From assembly GCA_018712945.1 (NCBI GenBank), contig DVFZ01000106.1, positions 1 through 44,656 on the forward strand: a stretch of 44,656 bases of DNA. Reading direction: 5' to 3'. The notes beneath the pieces were generated by a model that was not told the origin of the DNA, searched no databases, and saw only the letters and a list, made by a program, of their open reading frames with translations. Below, one piece after another: positions 30,720 to 39,963 of the stretch (position 1 is its first letter; each line of letters opens with the position of its first letter). This stretch comes from Candidatus Pullichristensenella stercorigallinarum. Lineage in GTDB: Bacteria; Bacillota; Clostridia; Christensenellales; Aristaeellaceae. The position numbers were made by a program, and so were the translations under genes.

Positions 30720-32102
30720 GTGCAGCGCGACAGCGAATTTCTCGCCACCGAAAAACCATCCCGGCTGCTGGTAAAGCTCGCCCTGCCCGCAGTGACCGCG
30801 CAGCTTGTCAATATGCTGTATAACATCGTCGACCGCATGTATATCGGTCGGTTGGAGGGTATCGGCACCGACGCGCTGGCTGGGGTGGGCGCGTGCCTGC
30901 CGGTCATCCTGCTCGTCAGCGCTTTCGCGGCACTGGCCAGCATGGGCGGCGCGCCCCGCGCCTCCATCTTTATGGGACAGGGCGACCGCGAAAGCGCCGA
31001 GCGCACCATGGGCAACTGCATGACGTTTTTGCTGGTCCTGGCCGCCGTGCTCACCGCCGCGCTGCTCTTCTTCCAGCGGCCCATCCTGCTCGCTTTCGGC
31101 GCGTTGCCGGAAACGCTTGGCCACGCCCTCGAATATATGAACATCTATGCCCTCGGCACCGTGTTTGTGCAGATTGCCCTGGGCATGAACGCCTTTATCA
31201 CCGCGCAGGGCTTTTCCCGCACCAGCATGCTCACCGTGCTCATCGGCGCGGTGCTCAATATCGCCCTCGATCCGCTGTTTATGTTTACTTTCGGCATGGG
31301 GGTGAAGGGCGCGGCGCTGGCCACAATTCTTTCACAAGCGGTGTCGGCGGCGTGGGTTTTGTGGTTCCTGTGCGGGCGCAAGACGGTCCTGCACCTGCGG
31401 CTTGCGTATATGGCCCCGCGCCCCAGCTTGCTCGCGCCCTGCCTGGCGCTGGGCGTATCGCCGTTTATCATGCAGGCTACCGAGGCCGCCATCAACGTCT
31501 GCTTCAACCGTCAGCTCGCCCTCTACGGCGGGGCGCTGGCCGTGAGTTCTATGACCATCCTCGCCAGCGTCATGCAGTTTGCCATGCTGCCCTTGCAGGG
31601 GCTTACGCAAGGCGCGCAGCCCATCACCAGCTACAACTACGGGGCAAAGAATCCCGCCCGCGTGCGCGCCTCCTTCCGGGCGTTGCTGGTTGCCTGTATG
31701 CTCTATGCGGGCATACTGTGGCTGGCGGTGATGATTTTCCCGCAGGGCTTTGCCAGGCTTTTCAGCAACGATCAGGCGTTGGTGGACTTTACGGCCCGCG
31801 CCCTGCGCATCTATATGGCCGCGGGCCTGCTCCTCGGCGTGCAGCTTGCCTGCCAGCAGACCTTTATCGCCTTGGGCAACGCCAAAAGTTCGCTGTTTCT
31901 GGCGGTGCTGCGCAAGCTGATCCTGCTCATCCCCCTGATTTATATCCTGCCTGCCATTCTGCCCATGGATAAGACCATGGCCGTGTATCTCGCCGAACCG
32001 GTGGCCGACGTTCTTGCCGTAACGACCACTGCGCTGTTGTTCGCGCATCAGTTCCCACGGGCGATGCGTGCGCTGGAGGCTGACGAATGCTCGAAAACTT
32101 AA
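30720..32102 (+). CDS. MATE-family efflux transporter
   Basis: A 460-residue protein with about twelve transmembrane helices in two six-helix bundles. Family landmarks include LALPAVTAQLVNMLYNIVDR near the N-terminus, IALGMNAFITAQGFSRTSM, GAVLNIALDPLFMFTFGMG and the second-half LQGLTQGAQPITSYNYGAKN. Such proteins export cationic drugs or metabolites using Na+ or H+; the closest well-studied type is MepA-like, but the substrate is not predictable. The start is GTG at 30720, with AAGGGGGG 8-9 nt upstream. It begins 18 bp after pth and overlaps mfd by 16 nt in another frame, so it is embedded in the cluster. Confidence 0.93.
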   Translation: MQRDSEFLATEKPSRLLVKLALPAVTAQLVNMLYNIVDRMYIGRLEGIGTDALAGVGACLPVILLVSAFAALASMGGAPRASIFMGQGDRESAERTMGNCMTFLLVLAAVLTAALLFFQRPILLAFGALPETLGHALEYMNIYALGTVFVQIALGMNAFITAQGFSRTSMLTVLIGAVLNIALDPLFMFTFGMGVKGAALATILSQAVSAAWVLWFLCGRKTVLHLRLAYMAPRPSLLAPCLALGVSPFIMQATEAAINVCFNRQLALYGGALAVSSMTILASVMQFAMLPLQGLTQGAQPITSYNYGAKNPARVRASFRALLVACMLYAGILWLAVMIFPQGFARLFSNDQALVDFTARALRIYMAAGLLLGVQLACQQTFIALGNAKSSLFLAVLRKLILLIPLIYILPAILPMDKTMAVYLAEPVADVLAVTTTALLFAHQFPRAMRALEADECSKT

Positions 32103-35100
32103 ATTGTCTCTTTGCCCCGTTGGAGGCGCTGGGAGAGTTCGGCGCGCTGACGGACGCCCTTTTAAGCCCGGGGGCCGTGATGGCCTGCGGGCTGGACGAC
32201 GCGCAAAAATTGCACCTGGTTTCCGCCGCGGCGCGGAAGCTGGGCAGGCCGCTTCTGTATGTAACTTCCAATGAAGTCGCCGCCCAGCGCGTCTGCGAGG
32301 ACCTGGGCGCGCTGCTGGGCGGCGGCGTGGCGCTTTTGCCTGCACGCGATATTTCCTTTGTGCGCACCGCCGCTTCCAGCCACGAACTGACCATGCGCCG
32401 CCTGGAGGCCCTGGGCGCTGTGGCCACGGGTGGGGCCAAGGCGCTGGTGATGAGCGCGGACGCGCTGTTGTGCCGGCTGATGCCCCGGGAACGCTTCCTG
32501 GAAAACGTGATCGAGCTTACGCCGGATCTGCGCATCAGCCCGACGGAGCTGATCGCGCGGCTGGTGCAGGCCGGGTACGAGCGCACGCCGCTGGTGGAAG
32601 CGCGCGGCCAGTGCGCTTTGCGTGGCGGCATACTGGATGTGTACCCCGTGGGCATGCCCGGGGCGGTGCGCCTCGAGTTTTTTGACGACGAGGTGGATTC
32701 GCTGCGCTCGTTTGACGTGATGACCCAGCGCTCCATATCGCGCCTGGAAGGCGCACGCATCTATCCGGCTTCGGAAATGCTGCTTGATGGCGAAGGCTAT
32801 CTGCGCGCGGCGCATACGCTGAAAAACCTGCTCAGCCGCCGGGCCGGGGCCTTGCGCGGAGAGGGACGGCAGAAACGCCTGGAACGCGAGTTCGACCTGA
32901 TGCCCTTCGAGGACTTTTTAAAGCTCACCGGCGAGGGCGGGGAAGCGGCGCGTGCCGACGGGGGAGGCGCCCTTTCCCGCAATTTCCACAGCGCGCTTGC
33001 GGCGCTGGAGGCCGGGCACGATTTTGACGGCGCGGACAGCCTGGTGCCGGTGCTGGCGGACTTTTCCGCTACGGCCATCGACTATCTGGACGACCCATTG
33101 ATCGTCTTTGACCAGCCCAGCCGCCTGCGCGAGCGCGCCGAAAACCGCGCCCTGGAATTCAAAGAGCACTTTGCCAGCGCCCTGGAGCACGACGAGGCCC
33201 TGCCCAAGCAGGCTGAGCTGTTGCTTTCCTGGGACGAGGCGCTCGCCCGCGCCGACGGCCGCCGCGCCTTGGCGCTCTATCCCTTTTTGCGCACCGATCC
33301 GGATTTTAAGTTCAAAACCGTATTGCAATTTGAGGGCCGCAACGCCGCCGGCTATATGGGCAACATTCCCGAGCTGGCGCGGGATCTGCGAAAATGGCTT
33401 TCCGAGGGCTGGCGCGTGGCGCTGCTCTCCGGAGGCGTGGCTCGCGCGGGGCGTCTCAAATCGGCGCTGGAGGCGCAGAAGGTCGCCGCGGCCTTTCTGG
33501 AACAGCCGCCCGAAGCGCTGCCCGAGGGCGAGGCCGTCATCCTGCCCATGGCGCTGTCGCGCGGCTTCCTCTATCCGCAGGCAAAGCTGGCCGTCATCTG
33601 CGAAACGGACATCTTCGGCGTTGGCCGCCAGAAGGCGCGCTCGCGCGCCAAGAGCGGCGAAAAGCTGGCGGCGTTTACCGATTTGGCCGTGGGCGATTAC
33701 GTCGTGCACGAAAACCACGGCGTCGGCCAGTACATGGGCACGGTGCGCTTGGCCTCGGAGGGCACCTACCGCGACTTTTTGCACATCCGCTATCAGGGTT
33801 CGGACAAACTGTACGTACCCACCGACCAGCTCGACCGCGTGCAGAAATACATCGGCTCCGAGGGCGAAACGCCCAAGCTCAACCGCCTTTCCGGGGGCGA
33901 GTGGCAGCGGCAGAAGGCGCGTGTCAAGGCATCCATCCAGGAGATTGCCGGCGAGCTTTTGAAGCTCTACGCCCACCGCGAATCCACCCCCGGCCACGCC
34001 TTCGATCCGGATACCCCCTGGCAGCGCGAGTTTGAGGACAGCTTCCCCTTTGAGGAAACACCGGATCAGCTCGCCGCCATTGAGGATATCAAGCGCGATA
34101 TGGAAAAGCCCAAGATCATGGACCGCCTGCTTTGCGGCGACGTGGGCTACGGCAAGACCGAGGTGGCCCTGCGCGCCATTTTCAAGTGCGTGATGGGCGG
34201 CAAGCAGGCGGCGCTGCTGGCCCCCACCACCATCCTCGTGCAGCAGCATTACGCCACCATGATGAACCGCTTCCACGGCTTCCCCATCAAGGTGGATACG
34301 CTTTCGCGTTTCAAGACCGCGCAGGAACAGAAGGAGGTCATCCGCCGTCTGGAGGCCGGGGAGCTGGACGTGATTATCGGCACCCACCGGCTGCTGGGCA
34401 AGGATGTGAACTTCAAAGACCTCGGCCTGCTGGTGGTGGACGAGGAACAGCGCTTCGGCGTCACCCACAAGGAGGCCATCAAAAAACTCAAGCAGACCGT
34501 GGACGTGCTCACCCTCACGGCCACGCCCATCCCGCGCACGTTGCACATGTCCATGGTGGGCATCCGCGACATGAGCCTTTTGCAGTCCCCGCCCGAGGAG
34601 CGTTACCCGGTGCAGACCTATGTGGTGGAGTATTCCGACGGCCTGGTGCGCGACGCCATATTGCGCGAGCTGGGGCGCGGCGGACAGGTGTATGTGCTCA
34701 ATAACCGCGTGCAGACCATCGAGGCGATGTACGCGCGGCTGAAAAAGCTCGTGCCCGAGGCGCGCATCGCCGTCGGCCACGGACAGATGCGCGAGCACGC
34801 CCTTGAGGACGTGATGCTCGATTTCTACGAGGGCAAGTTCGACGTGCTTCTATGCACCACCATCATCGAAGCCGGCCTGGACGTGCCCCGCGCCAACACG
34901 CTGATTGTGCTCGACGCCGACCGCTTCGGCCTTTCCCAGCTCTATCAGCTGCGCGGCCGCGTGGGGCGCTCCAACCGCCTGGCCTACGCCTACCTCACCG
35001 TCAACCCCGCCAAGGTGCTCACCGAGGCGGCGGACAAGCGCTTAAACGCCATCCGCGAGTTTACCGAGTTTGGCTCCGGCTTCCGCGTGGCCATGCGCGA

Positions 35101-35710
35101 TTTGGAGATTCGCGGCGCGGGCAACCTGCTGGGCGCGGAGCAATCCGGCTTCATGGCCTCGGTGGGCTACGACTTGTATGTGAAAATGATTGAAGAAACC
35201 GTGCGCGAGATGCGCGGCGACGTCTCCCGCGGCGATGTGGAAACGCGCGTGGATTTGAAGGTGGACGCCTATCTGCCCCAGGAATACGTGCAGAGCGACA
35301 CCCTGCGCGTGGAGATGTATAAGAAAATCGCCTCCATCCGCGACCGCGCCAGCCGCGAAGATTTGATCGAGGAATTGGTGGACCGCTTTGGCGACCCCAA
35401 CCGCCCGGTGATGAACCTGATCGAAACGGCGCACCTCAAGGCGCTGTGCTCGCAACTGGGCATCGACCATGTGAGCATGAAGGGCGGCGAGATGGTGCTG
35501 CGCTTCTCCATCGCCGCGCAGCTCAACGCCATGAAGCTGCTCGCCGCCGTCAAGCCGCACGAGGGCAAACTGCGCCTGGTGGGCACCAACCCGCCCGCGC
35601 TGCGCCTGTTTGACGCAAAGCGCAAAACCGCCGAGGAACTTTTGCCCGAGGCCGTGCGCGTGATGGAGGATATCCTTGCGCGCATGGAAGGAAAGGAGGA
35701 GGGCGCGTGA
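32087..35710 (+). CDS. mfd: Transcription-repair coupling factor Mfd
   Basis: Mfd removes stalled RNA polymerase at DNA lesions and recruits UvrA. The product is 1207 residues, slightly longer than E. coli Mfd (1148). An N-terminal UvrB-like module is followed by the RNA-polymerase interaction domain (about 520-590, LAVGDYVVHENHGVGQYMG). The RecG-like translocase comes next, with Walker A GDVGYGKTE near residue 686 and DEEQ near 785, then TATPIPRTLHMS, QLRGRVGRSNR and a C-terminal domain. The ATG at 32087 lies inside the MATE gene (16-nt overlap), and the stop overlaps the next start (GTGA, 4 nt). Its translation is therefore probably coupled to both neighbours. Confidence 0.97.
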   Translation: MLENLNCLFAPLEALGEFGALTDALLSPGAVMACGLDDAQKLHLVSAAARKLGRPLLYVTSNEVAAQRVCEDLGALLGGGVALLPARDISFVRTAASSHELTMRRLEALGAVATGGAKALVMSADALLCRLMPRERFLENVIELTPDLRISPTELIARLVQAGYERTPLVEARGQCALRGGILDVYPVGMPGAVRLEFFDDEVDSLRSFDVMTQRSISRLEGARIYPASEMLLDGEGYLRAAHTLKNLLSRRAGALRGEGRQKRLEREFDLMPFEDFLKLTGEGGEAARADGGGALSRNFHSALAALEAGHDFDGADSLVPVLADFSATAIDYLDDPLIVFDQPSRLRERAENRALEFKEHFASALEHDEALPKQAELLLSWDEALARADGRRALALYPFLRTDPDFKFKTVLQFEGRNAAGYMGNIPELARDLRKWLSEGWRVALLSGGVARAGRLKSALEAQKVAAAFLEQPPEALPEGEAVILPMALSRGFLYPQAKLAVICETDIFGVGRQKARSRAKSGEKLAAFTDLAVGDYVVHENHGVGQYMGTVRLASEGTYRDFLHIRYQGSDKLYVPTDQLDRVQKYIGSEGETPKLNRLSGGEWQRQKARVKASIQEIAGELLKLYAHRESTPGHAFDPDTPWQREFEDSFPFEETPDQLAAIEDIKRDMEKPKIMDRLLCGDVGYGKTEVALRAIFKCVMGGKQAALLAPTTILVQQHYATMMNRFHGFPIKVDTLSRFKTAQEQKEVIRRLEAGELDVIIGTHRLLGKDVNFKDLGLLVVDEEQRFGVTHKEAIKKLKQTVDVLTLTATPIPRTLHMSMVGIRDMSLLQSPPEERYPVQTYVVEYSDGLVRDAILRELGRGGQVYVLNNRVQTIEAMYARLKKLVPEARIAVGHGQMREHALEDVMLDFYEGKFDVLLCTTIIEAGLDVPRANTLIVLDADRFGLSQLYQLRGRVGRSNRLAYAYLTVNPAKVLTEAADKRLNAIREFTEFGSGFRVAMRDLEIRGAGNLLGAEQSGFMASVGYDLYVKMIEETVREMRGDVSRGDVETRVDLKVDAYLPQEYVQSDTLRVEMYKKIASIRDRASREDLIEELVDRFGDPNRPVMNLIETAHLKALCSQLGIDHVSMKGGEMVLRFSIAAQLNAMKLLAAVKPHEGKLRLVGTNPPALRLFDAKRKTAEELLPEAVRVMEDILARMEGKEEGA

Positions 35711-37707
35711 GCTTTCTGCCCGTCACCATGGCCGAGTGCCGCGCGCGCGGCTGGGACGCGCCGGATTTTGTCTACGTCACCGGCGACGCCTATGTCGACC
35801 ATCCCTCCTTCGGGCTGGCCATCATCTCCCGCGTGCTGGAAAGCGCCGGCTACCGCGTGGCCATGCTGCCCCAGCCGGACTGGCATACCTGTGAGGACTT
35901 CAAGCGCTTTGGCCGCCCGCGCCTCGGCTTCCTCATCACCGCCGGGGTGATTGATTCCATGGTCAACCACTACACCGTGGCCAAAAAGCCCCGTGACCGC
36001 GATGTCTATTCCCCCGGCGGCCAGGCGGGCATGCGCCCCGACCGCGCCACCATCGTCTACGCCAACCGCGTGCGGCAGGCCTATGGCAGCGTGCCCATCC
36101 TGCTCGGCGGGGTGGAAGCCTCGCTGCGCCGCTTCGCCCACTACGATTACTGGGACGACCGCGTGCGCAATTCCTGCCTGGTGGACGCGGGCGCGGACGT
36201 GCTGATGTTCGGCATGGGCGAGCGCTCCATACTGCGCGTGGCGAAATGGCTGGAGGAGGGGAAGCCCTTTGCGGAAATGCGCATTCCCGGCACCTGCGTG
36301 ATGGTGCCCGAGCCGCCCGAGGGGGCGTTGGAAATCGCCCCCATGGAGGAGGTAGCCGCCGACCGCGCCGCCTATGCCCGCGCCTTCAAGGTGCAGTATG
36401 ACGAGCAGGACCCGGTGCGCGGCCGCCCCATCTGCCAGAAGCACGGCAAGCGCTATCTTTTGCAGAACCGCCCCGATTTGCCCCTGACCCGCGAGGAACT
36501 CGACCGTACCTACGCCCTGCCCTATGAGCGCAAATGGCACCCCATGTACGACGCCCAGGGCGGCATCCCCGCGCTTTCCGAGGTCAAGTTTTCCATCGCC
36601 CACGTGCGCGGCTGCTTCGGGGCCTGCAATTTCTGCGCCCTCACCTTCCATCAGGGGCGCATCGTCTCCTCGCGCAGCAAGGAATCCGTTTTGCGCGAGG
36701 CCAGGTTGCTCACCCGCGACCGCGATTTTAAGGGCTACATCCACGATGTCGGCGGCCCCACCGCCGATTTCCGCCAACCGGCCTGCAAGGGGCAGCTCGA
36801 ACACGGGGCCTGCAAGGGCAAACAGTGCCTGTTCCCCGCGCCGTGCAAAAACCTCGTCGCCGACCACCGCGAGTATGTGGATATCCTCCGCGCCCTGCGC
36901 GAATTGCCCGGGGTGAAAAAGGTGTTCGTGCGTTCCGGCGTGCGCTTTGACTATGCCCTGGCGGACAAAAGCGGCGCGTTTTTGCGCGAACTGGTCGCCC
37001 ACCATGTAAGCGGCCAGCTCAAAGTCGCGCCCGAACACGTCAGCCCCCGCGTGCTGCGCTATATGGGCAAGCCCGCCCCGGAGGTGTACGACCGCTTTGT
37101 AAAGCGCTATGCCCAGCTCAACAGGGAGTTGGGCATGGATCAATACCTCGTGCCCTACCTCATGTCCAGCCATCCCGGCTGCGAGCTGTCCGACGCGGTG
37201 CTGTTGGCCGAATACCTGCACAAGACCGGCCAGCGCCCCGAGCAGGTGCAGGACTTTTATCCCACCCCCGGCACGCTCTCCACAGCCATGTTTTACACCG
37301 GCCTTGATCCGCGCGACATGCGCAGCGTCTATGTGCCGCGCGACCCGCACGAAAAGGCCATGCAGCGGGCGCTGATGCAGTATTTCCGCCCCGAGAACCA
37401 CGCTCTGGTGCTGGAAGCTTTGCGCCGCGCCGGGCGGGAAGACCTGATTGGCTTTGGCAAGGAATGCCTGATTCCCCCGCGTCCCATCCGTCCCCGGCAG
37501 AAGGGCGAAAAGCCCAACGCGAGGGGAAAGCCGTTCAAAGGGGAAAGGCAGGACAAACAAGCGCCGAAAACCGCCGCCAAAACGGGCAAACCGCCCCGAA
37601 AGGGCGGCGAGGGACGCAAAAAGAGTTCGCCCGAACGCGCGCAGGGGGCACGCGCCAAAAGCAAGCGCCCCGCCAAGCCTTCGCCCACCGGCAAGCGGCG
37701 CGGCTGA
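35707..37707 (+). CDS. YgiQ-family radical SAM protein
   Basis: A 666-residue radical SAM protein of the YgiQ (UPF0313) type, function unknown. The N-terminal domain resembles a B12-binding fold region (GDAYVDHPSFGLAIISRVLE, GGVEASLRRFAHYDYW). The radical SAM core has C303-x3-C307-x2-C310 (RGCFGACNFCAL). Further conserved cysteines lie in CKGQLEHGACKGKQCLFPAPC, and there is a downstream QVQDFYPTPGTLSTAMFYTG. The last 90 residues are a Lys/Arg/Pro-rich tail likely to be disordered and nucleic-acid binding, longer than the core family needs. The GTG start at 35707 overlaps the mfd stop by 4 nt, coupling the two. Confidence 0.92.
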   Translation: MSFLPVTMAECRARGWDAPDFVYVTGDAYVDHPSFGLAIISRVLESAGYRVAMLPQPDWHTCEDFKRFGRPRLGFLITAGVIDSMVNHYTVAKKPRDRDVYSPGGQAGMRPDRATIVYANRVRQAYGSVPILLGGVEASLRRFAHYDYWDDRVRNSCLVDAGADVLMFGMGERSILRVAKWLEEGKPFAEMRIPGTCVMVPEPPEGALEIAPMEEVAADRAAYARAFKVQYDEQDPVRGRPICQKHGKRYLLQNRPDLPLTREELDRTYALPYERKWHPMYDAQGGIPALSEVKFSIAHVRGCFGACNFCALTFHQGRIVSSRSKESVLREARLLTRDRDFKGYIHDVGGPTADFRQPACKGQLEHGACKGKQCLFPAPCKNLVADHREYVDILRALRELPGVKKVFVRSGVRFDYALADKSGAFLRELVAHHVSGQLKVAPEHVSPRVLRYMGKPAPEVYDRFVKRYAQLNRELGMDQYLVPYLMSSHPGCELSDAVLLAEYLHKTGQRPEQVQDFYPTPGTLSTAMFYTGLDPRDMRSVYVPRDPHEKAMQRALMQYFRPENHALVLEALRRAGREDLIGFGKECLIPPRPIRPRQKGEKPNARGKPFKGERQDKQAPKTAAKTGKPPRKGGEGRKKSSPERAQGARAKSKRPAKPSPTGKRRG

Positions 37708-38028
37708 AACGCCGAAAGCACGGCAGGGGGCGGCTTTCCAGGAAATTTCGCGCGCGTCCATAGCGCCGACGGCAGGCCGTCAAAAACCGCCCCCGGCAAT
37801 GGGGTGGTGAATCAAGAAAACATTGAAGCAAGGGACGGGAAGGCGCAAAACAAGGGGTGGCAAGTGGAACATTAAGGGCTGAAAACGCCTGTGTTTCTGC
37901 GGCTTTCAGCGCGCGGAAACAGCATGGACGATACTTTATATTCAAACCCGCAAAAACGGCTTTCTTATTGTCCACGCAAGGATAAAAAAAGAACAGGGAC
38001 GCGGTGCCGGAAAACGACAACCGCGCCC
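37708..38028. other. Intergenic region between ygiQ-like gene and the low-GC island
   Basis: A 69-nt structured block (GGGGGCGG 37726-37733 with CCGCCCCC 37787-37794, enclosing GACGGC-AG-GCCGTC at 37768-37781) could end the upstream cluster, although no U-tract follows. Base composition changes to AT-rich from about 37930. No gene supported. Confidence 0.45.
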
Positions 38029-38035
38029 CTATTTT
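37991..38035 (-). terminator. Large hairpin, copy 1, terminator of the XRE gene
   Basis: The minus-strand RNA folds GGGGCGCGGTTGTCG with its imperfect complement around TTTTC. A U-rich tail (GTTCTTTTTTTATC) follows. The XRE stop codon (38031-38029) lies inside the hairpin. It is a diverged copy of the hairpin at 38963-39008, in the same orientation. Confidence 0.8.
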
Positions 38036-38385
38036 ATCTCTTTCAATTTTGCATTTTTGCGTATGGTTTCCTTTGCCGCCTTTACAAAGTCTGTAATCAT
38101 ACGGATTTCGTATTCGTCGCAATCGGAAACAAGGTTTTGTATCTCCTGTGAAAAAATATCTTTGGAATGTATCACACTGTCACATAAAAACTCGTCAACA
38201 GAAACGGAAAGGGCATTTGCCAAAGATACAATCGCCGGCAAACTCAATTTTGAGTTACCCGTTTCAATATTGCTCATGTGCGTTGTGGAAAGCGACGCTT
38301 TTTCTGCCAATGCTTCCTGTGTCAAATCCGCTTTAATACGGGCAATTTTTATACGCTTGCCAATCGCTTTATAATCTAATTCCAT
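38029..38385 (-). CDS. XRE-family transcriptional regulator
   Basis: A 118-residue helix-turn-helix regulator. The HTH_3 domain covers residues about 8-62 (IGKRIKIARIKADLTQEALA, then STTHMSNIETGNSKLSLPAI). A short C-terminal helical part follows (YEIRMITDFVKAAKETIRKN). Codon use is AT-rich, unlike the surrounding chromosome, and regulators of this size are common in conjugative elements of gut Firmicutes. The ATG at 38385 has GAGGG upstream. It diverges from the broken SLOG gene and probably regulated element genes now lost. Confidence 0.9.
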   Translation of the reverse strand: MELDYKAIGKRIKIARIKADLTQEALAEKASLSTTHMSNIETGNSKLSLPAIVSLANALSVSVDEFLCDSVIHSKDIFSQEIQNLVSDCDEYEIRMITDFVKAAKETIRKNAKLKEIK

Positions 38386-38531
38386 TCAAAAATCCCTCGC
38401 AATCACCCACTTTCTATATTGTATTTTTTTCGCTGCATCATTATAATAATCTACATAAATGATTACTTTATACAGTTTGTGTTTTGAGGAAAATATTTTA
38501 TATCCCATCTCACAAGCTATATTTCTAATAT

Positions 38532-39038
38532 ATGTGAGGGAATACAATAATTGCTTGCACCTTTGCGGGGCATAGAGAAGTTTTCGGCTCCTGCACTCAA
38601 AAAATAGAAAATGCGCTTGAAACGCTGATCGAACATGAAGATACGTTATACTGTTACGTCGGCGGTATGGGAGAGTTCGACGGATTTTCCGCTGCTGCTG
38701 TCCGCAATCTGAAAAGGAAATACCCAAACAAAGAAATCCGGCTTGCGCTTGTTCTGCCCTATATGCAGCAAAAATTAAACGAGTATAAGGAATATTACGA
38801 AACGAGTTTTGATGATATTCTTATCCCGGCAGCGTTAGCGGATATACACTATAAGCGGGCAATATCCGTCCGCAACAGGTGGCTTGTGGATAATAGCGAC
38901 TATTTGATTGCTATGGTATGGCGCGACTTTGGCGGGGCATATACGACGCTGCGATATGCACAAAAACAGGGGCGCGGCGCCGGAAACCGGCAACCGCGCC
39001 CCTGTTTTCTATGGGCTATTCCTCATCGGTCAAGATAA
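38532..39038 (+). pseudogene. Broken SLOG/DUF1273-family gene
   Basis: The frame encodes a protein of the SLOG (YpsA/DUF1273) nucleotide-binding family: TFAGHREVFGSCTQKIENAL, then YVGGMGEFDGFSA, RKYPNKEIRLALVLPYMQ and RNRWLVDNSDYLIAMVWRDFGG. The 5' end is damaged: the in-frame ATG at 38532 is followed at once by TGA (38535-38537), and no other good start is present before Met at 38667. The 3' end runs into a terminator hairpin, so the last 20 residues (after TLRYAQKQ) look like read-through rather than protein. Such genes are common in conjugative elements next to XRE regulators. An ATA or ATT start after GAGGG cannot be excluded. Confidence 0.7.
38963..39008. terminator. Large hairpin, copy 2, bidirectional terminator
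   Basis: A perfect 15-bp stem, AAAACAGGGGCGCGG with CCGCGCCCCTGTTTT, encloses a second stem GCCGG-AAA-CCGGC. T-tracts exist on both strands, so it can end the SLOG remnant and the small minus-strand ORF. Confidence 0.88.
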
Positions 39039-39159
39039 ACTCCCTTTCGGAAAACTCGCTGTCTGTCATGGCTTGCAGCTTGTTCGCCGCTGCGGCGGCA
39101 AGCTGGCGCATATCCTCGTCCATGTAGGGCATGGCGGCAAGAATATTTTCAACTGTCAT
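39016..39159 (-). CDS. Small ORF remnant of a mobile element (47 aa)
   Basis: A 47-codon frame: MTVENILAAMPYMDEDMRQL, then a run of alanines, NKLQAMTDSEFSE and REFILTDEE. It is clearly protein-like and resembles small proteins I recall from Tn1549-type elements. No ribosome binding site precedes the ATG at 39159, and the frame is open about 24 more codons upstream to a TGA, so this may be the end of a longer, truncated gene. Confidence 0.55.
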   Translation of the reverse strand: MTVENILAAMPYMDEDMRQLAAAAANKLQAMTDSEFSEREFILTDEE

Positions 39160-39327
39160 TTCTCGGCTGTTCTCGGCGTAGATTGCAACAATGTTTTTTC
39201 CTCTAACGTCCCTTTGCTTGGTTATTCACTTGTAACCTGTTTGCCCACCGTCCTTAAAACGCGATGATATAAGGGCTTTTGCTTGTTTTCTTATCTCACC
39301 GCGCTTAACGGAGGCGGTTTTCAGCCT

Positions 39328-39963
39328 TTATATTCCCTCGGCAAACGCCGTGTGCTCCCAGGCCACCAGCAGCATGCCCTCGCGCACGGCCACGCGGGCG
39401 AGGATGCCGGTGAATTCGTTGCTCACGCCCATGGGGTAATCCTCGCGCAGTGTGAAGCCGTGCTGCTCGTACTTCAGCCCTTCCAGATCCACGCCCCGCG
39501 CTTCGCCGCACTGGGCGAACACGGAGAGCAGGCCCCGGCTTTCGGCGCGGAAGCGCATTTCTCCATTCCAAAGCGTGGTCAGCTTGTAGCGCGCCTCCAC
39601 CAGCACGCCGCGCGCGCCCTGCCGGGCCAGGAAGCCGAGCGCCTGCAGGTTGGCAATGGTGTGGTCGATGCGGCCCCCGGCGGCCCCGTAGAGGCGGAAA
39701 TCCCGGTAGCCGCGCGCAAGCCCCAACCGCAGCGCCGCCACCATGTCCGTGTCGTCCTTTTCGGCGGGCAGGCGCACAATCTCGCCGCCGCGCGGCGCTT
39801 CGCGCAGGGAATCGAAATCGCCGACCACCACATCCGCCATGGCCCCTAGCTGGGAAAGCGGGGCCTGACCGCCATCAGCGGCGATCACCAGGTCGCCTGC
39901 CTGCGGCGACCAGCCTTCTGCGCACCAATCACCCGCACCCACAATCCAACAGCGCCCGTCCAT
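39328..39963 (-). CDS. thiN: Thiamine pyrophosphokinase
   Basis: Converts thiamine plus ATP to thiamine diphosphate (EC 2.7.6.2). The 211-residue product has the usual length. The catalytic-site acidic motifs are clear: ADGG near residue 30, GDFDS (48-52), EKDDTDM (68-74) and GGRIDHT (96-102). A C-terminal beta domain contains the G-V-S-N-E motif typical of the family. The ATG at 39963 is preceded by GGGGAGGT; the frame extends far upstream but covers the promoter. It diverges from the TetR regulator gene. In other Firmicutes thiN often follows rpe, which is not seen here. Confidence 0.93.
   Translation of the reverse strand: MDGRCWIVGAGDWCAEGWSPQAGDLVIAADGGQAPLSQLGAMADVVVGDFDSLREAPRGGEIVRLPAEKDDTDMVAALRLGLARGYRDFRLYGAAGGRIDHTIANLQALGFLARQGARGVLVEARYKLTTLWNGEMRFRAESRGLLSVFAQCGEARGVDLEGLKYEQHGFTLREDYPMGVSNEFTGILARVAVREGMLLVAWEHTAFAEGI

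Noticed and set aside
35269..37761. An 830-codon minus-strand frame opposite the ygiQ-like gene
   Set aside because: Antisense shadow of a clear radical SAM gene; no domain can be recognised.
38386..38531. A sharp -10/-35 promoter pair for the XRE gene
   Set aside because: TATAAT at 38445-38440 and TACAAT at 38423-38418 exist on the minus strand, but neither has a fitting -35 in this AT-rich stretch, so the choice would be arbitrary.
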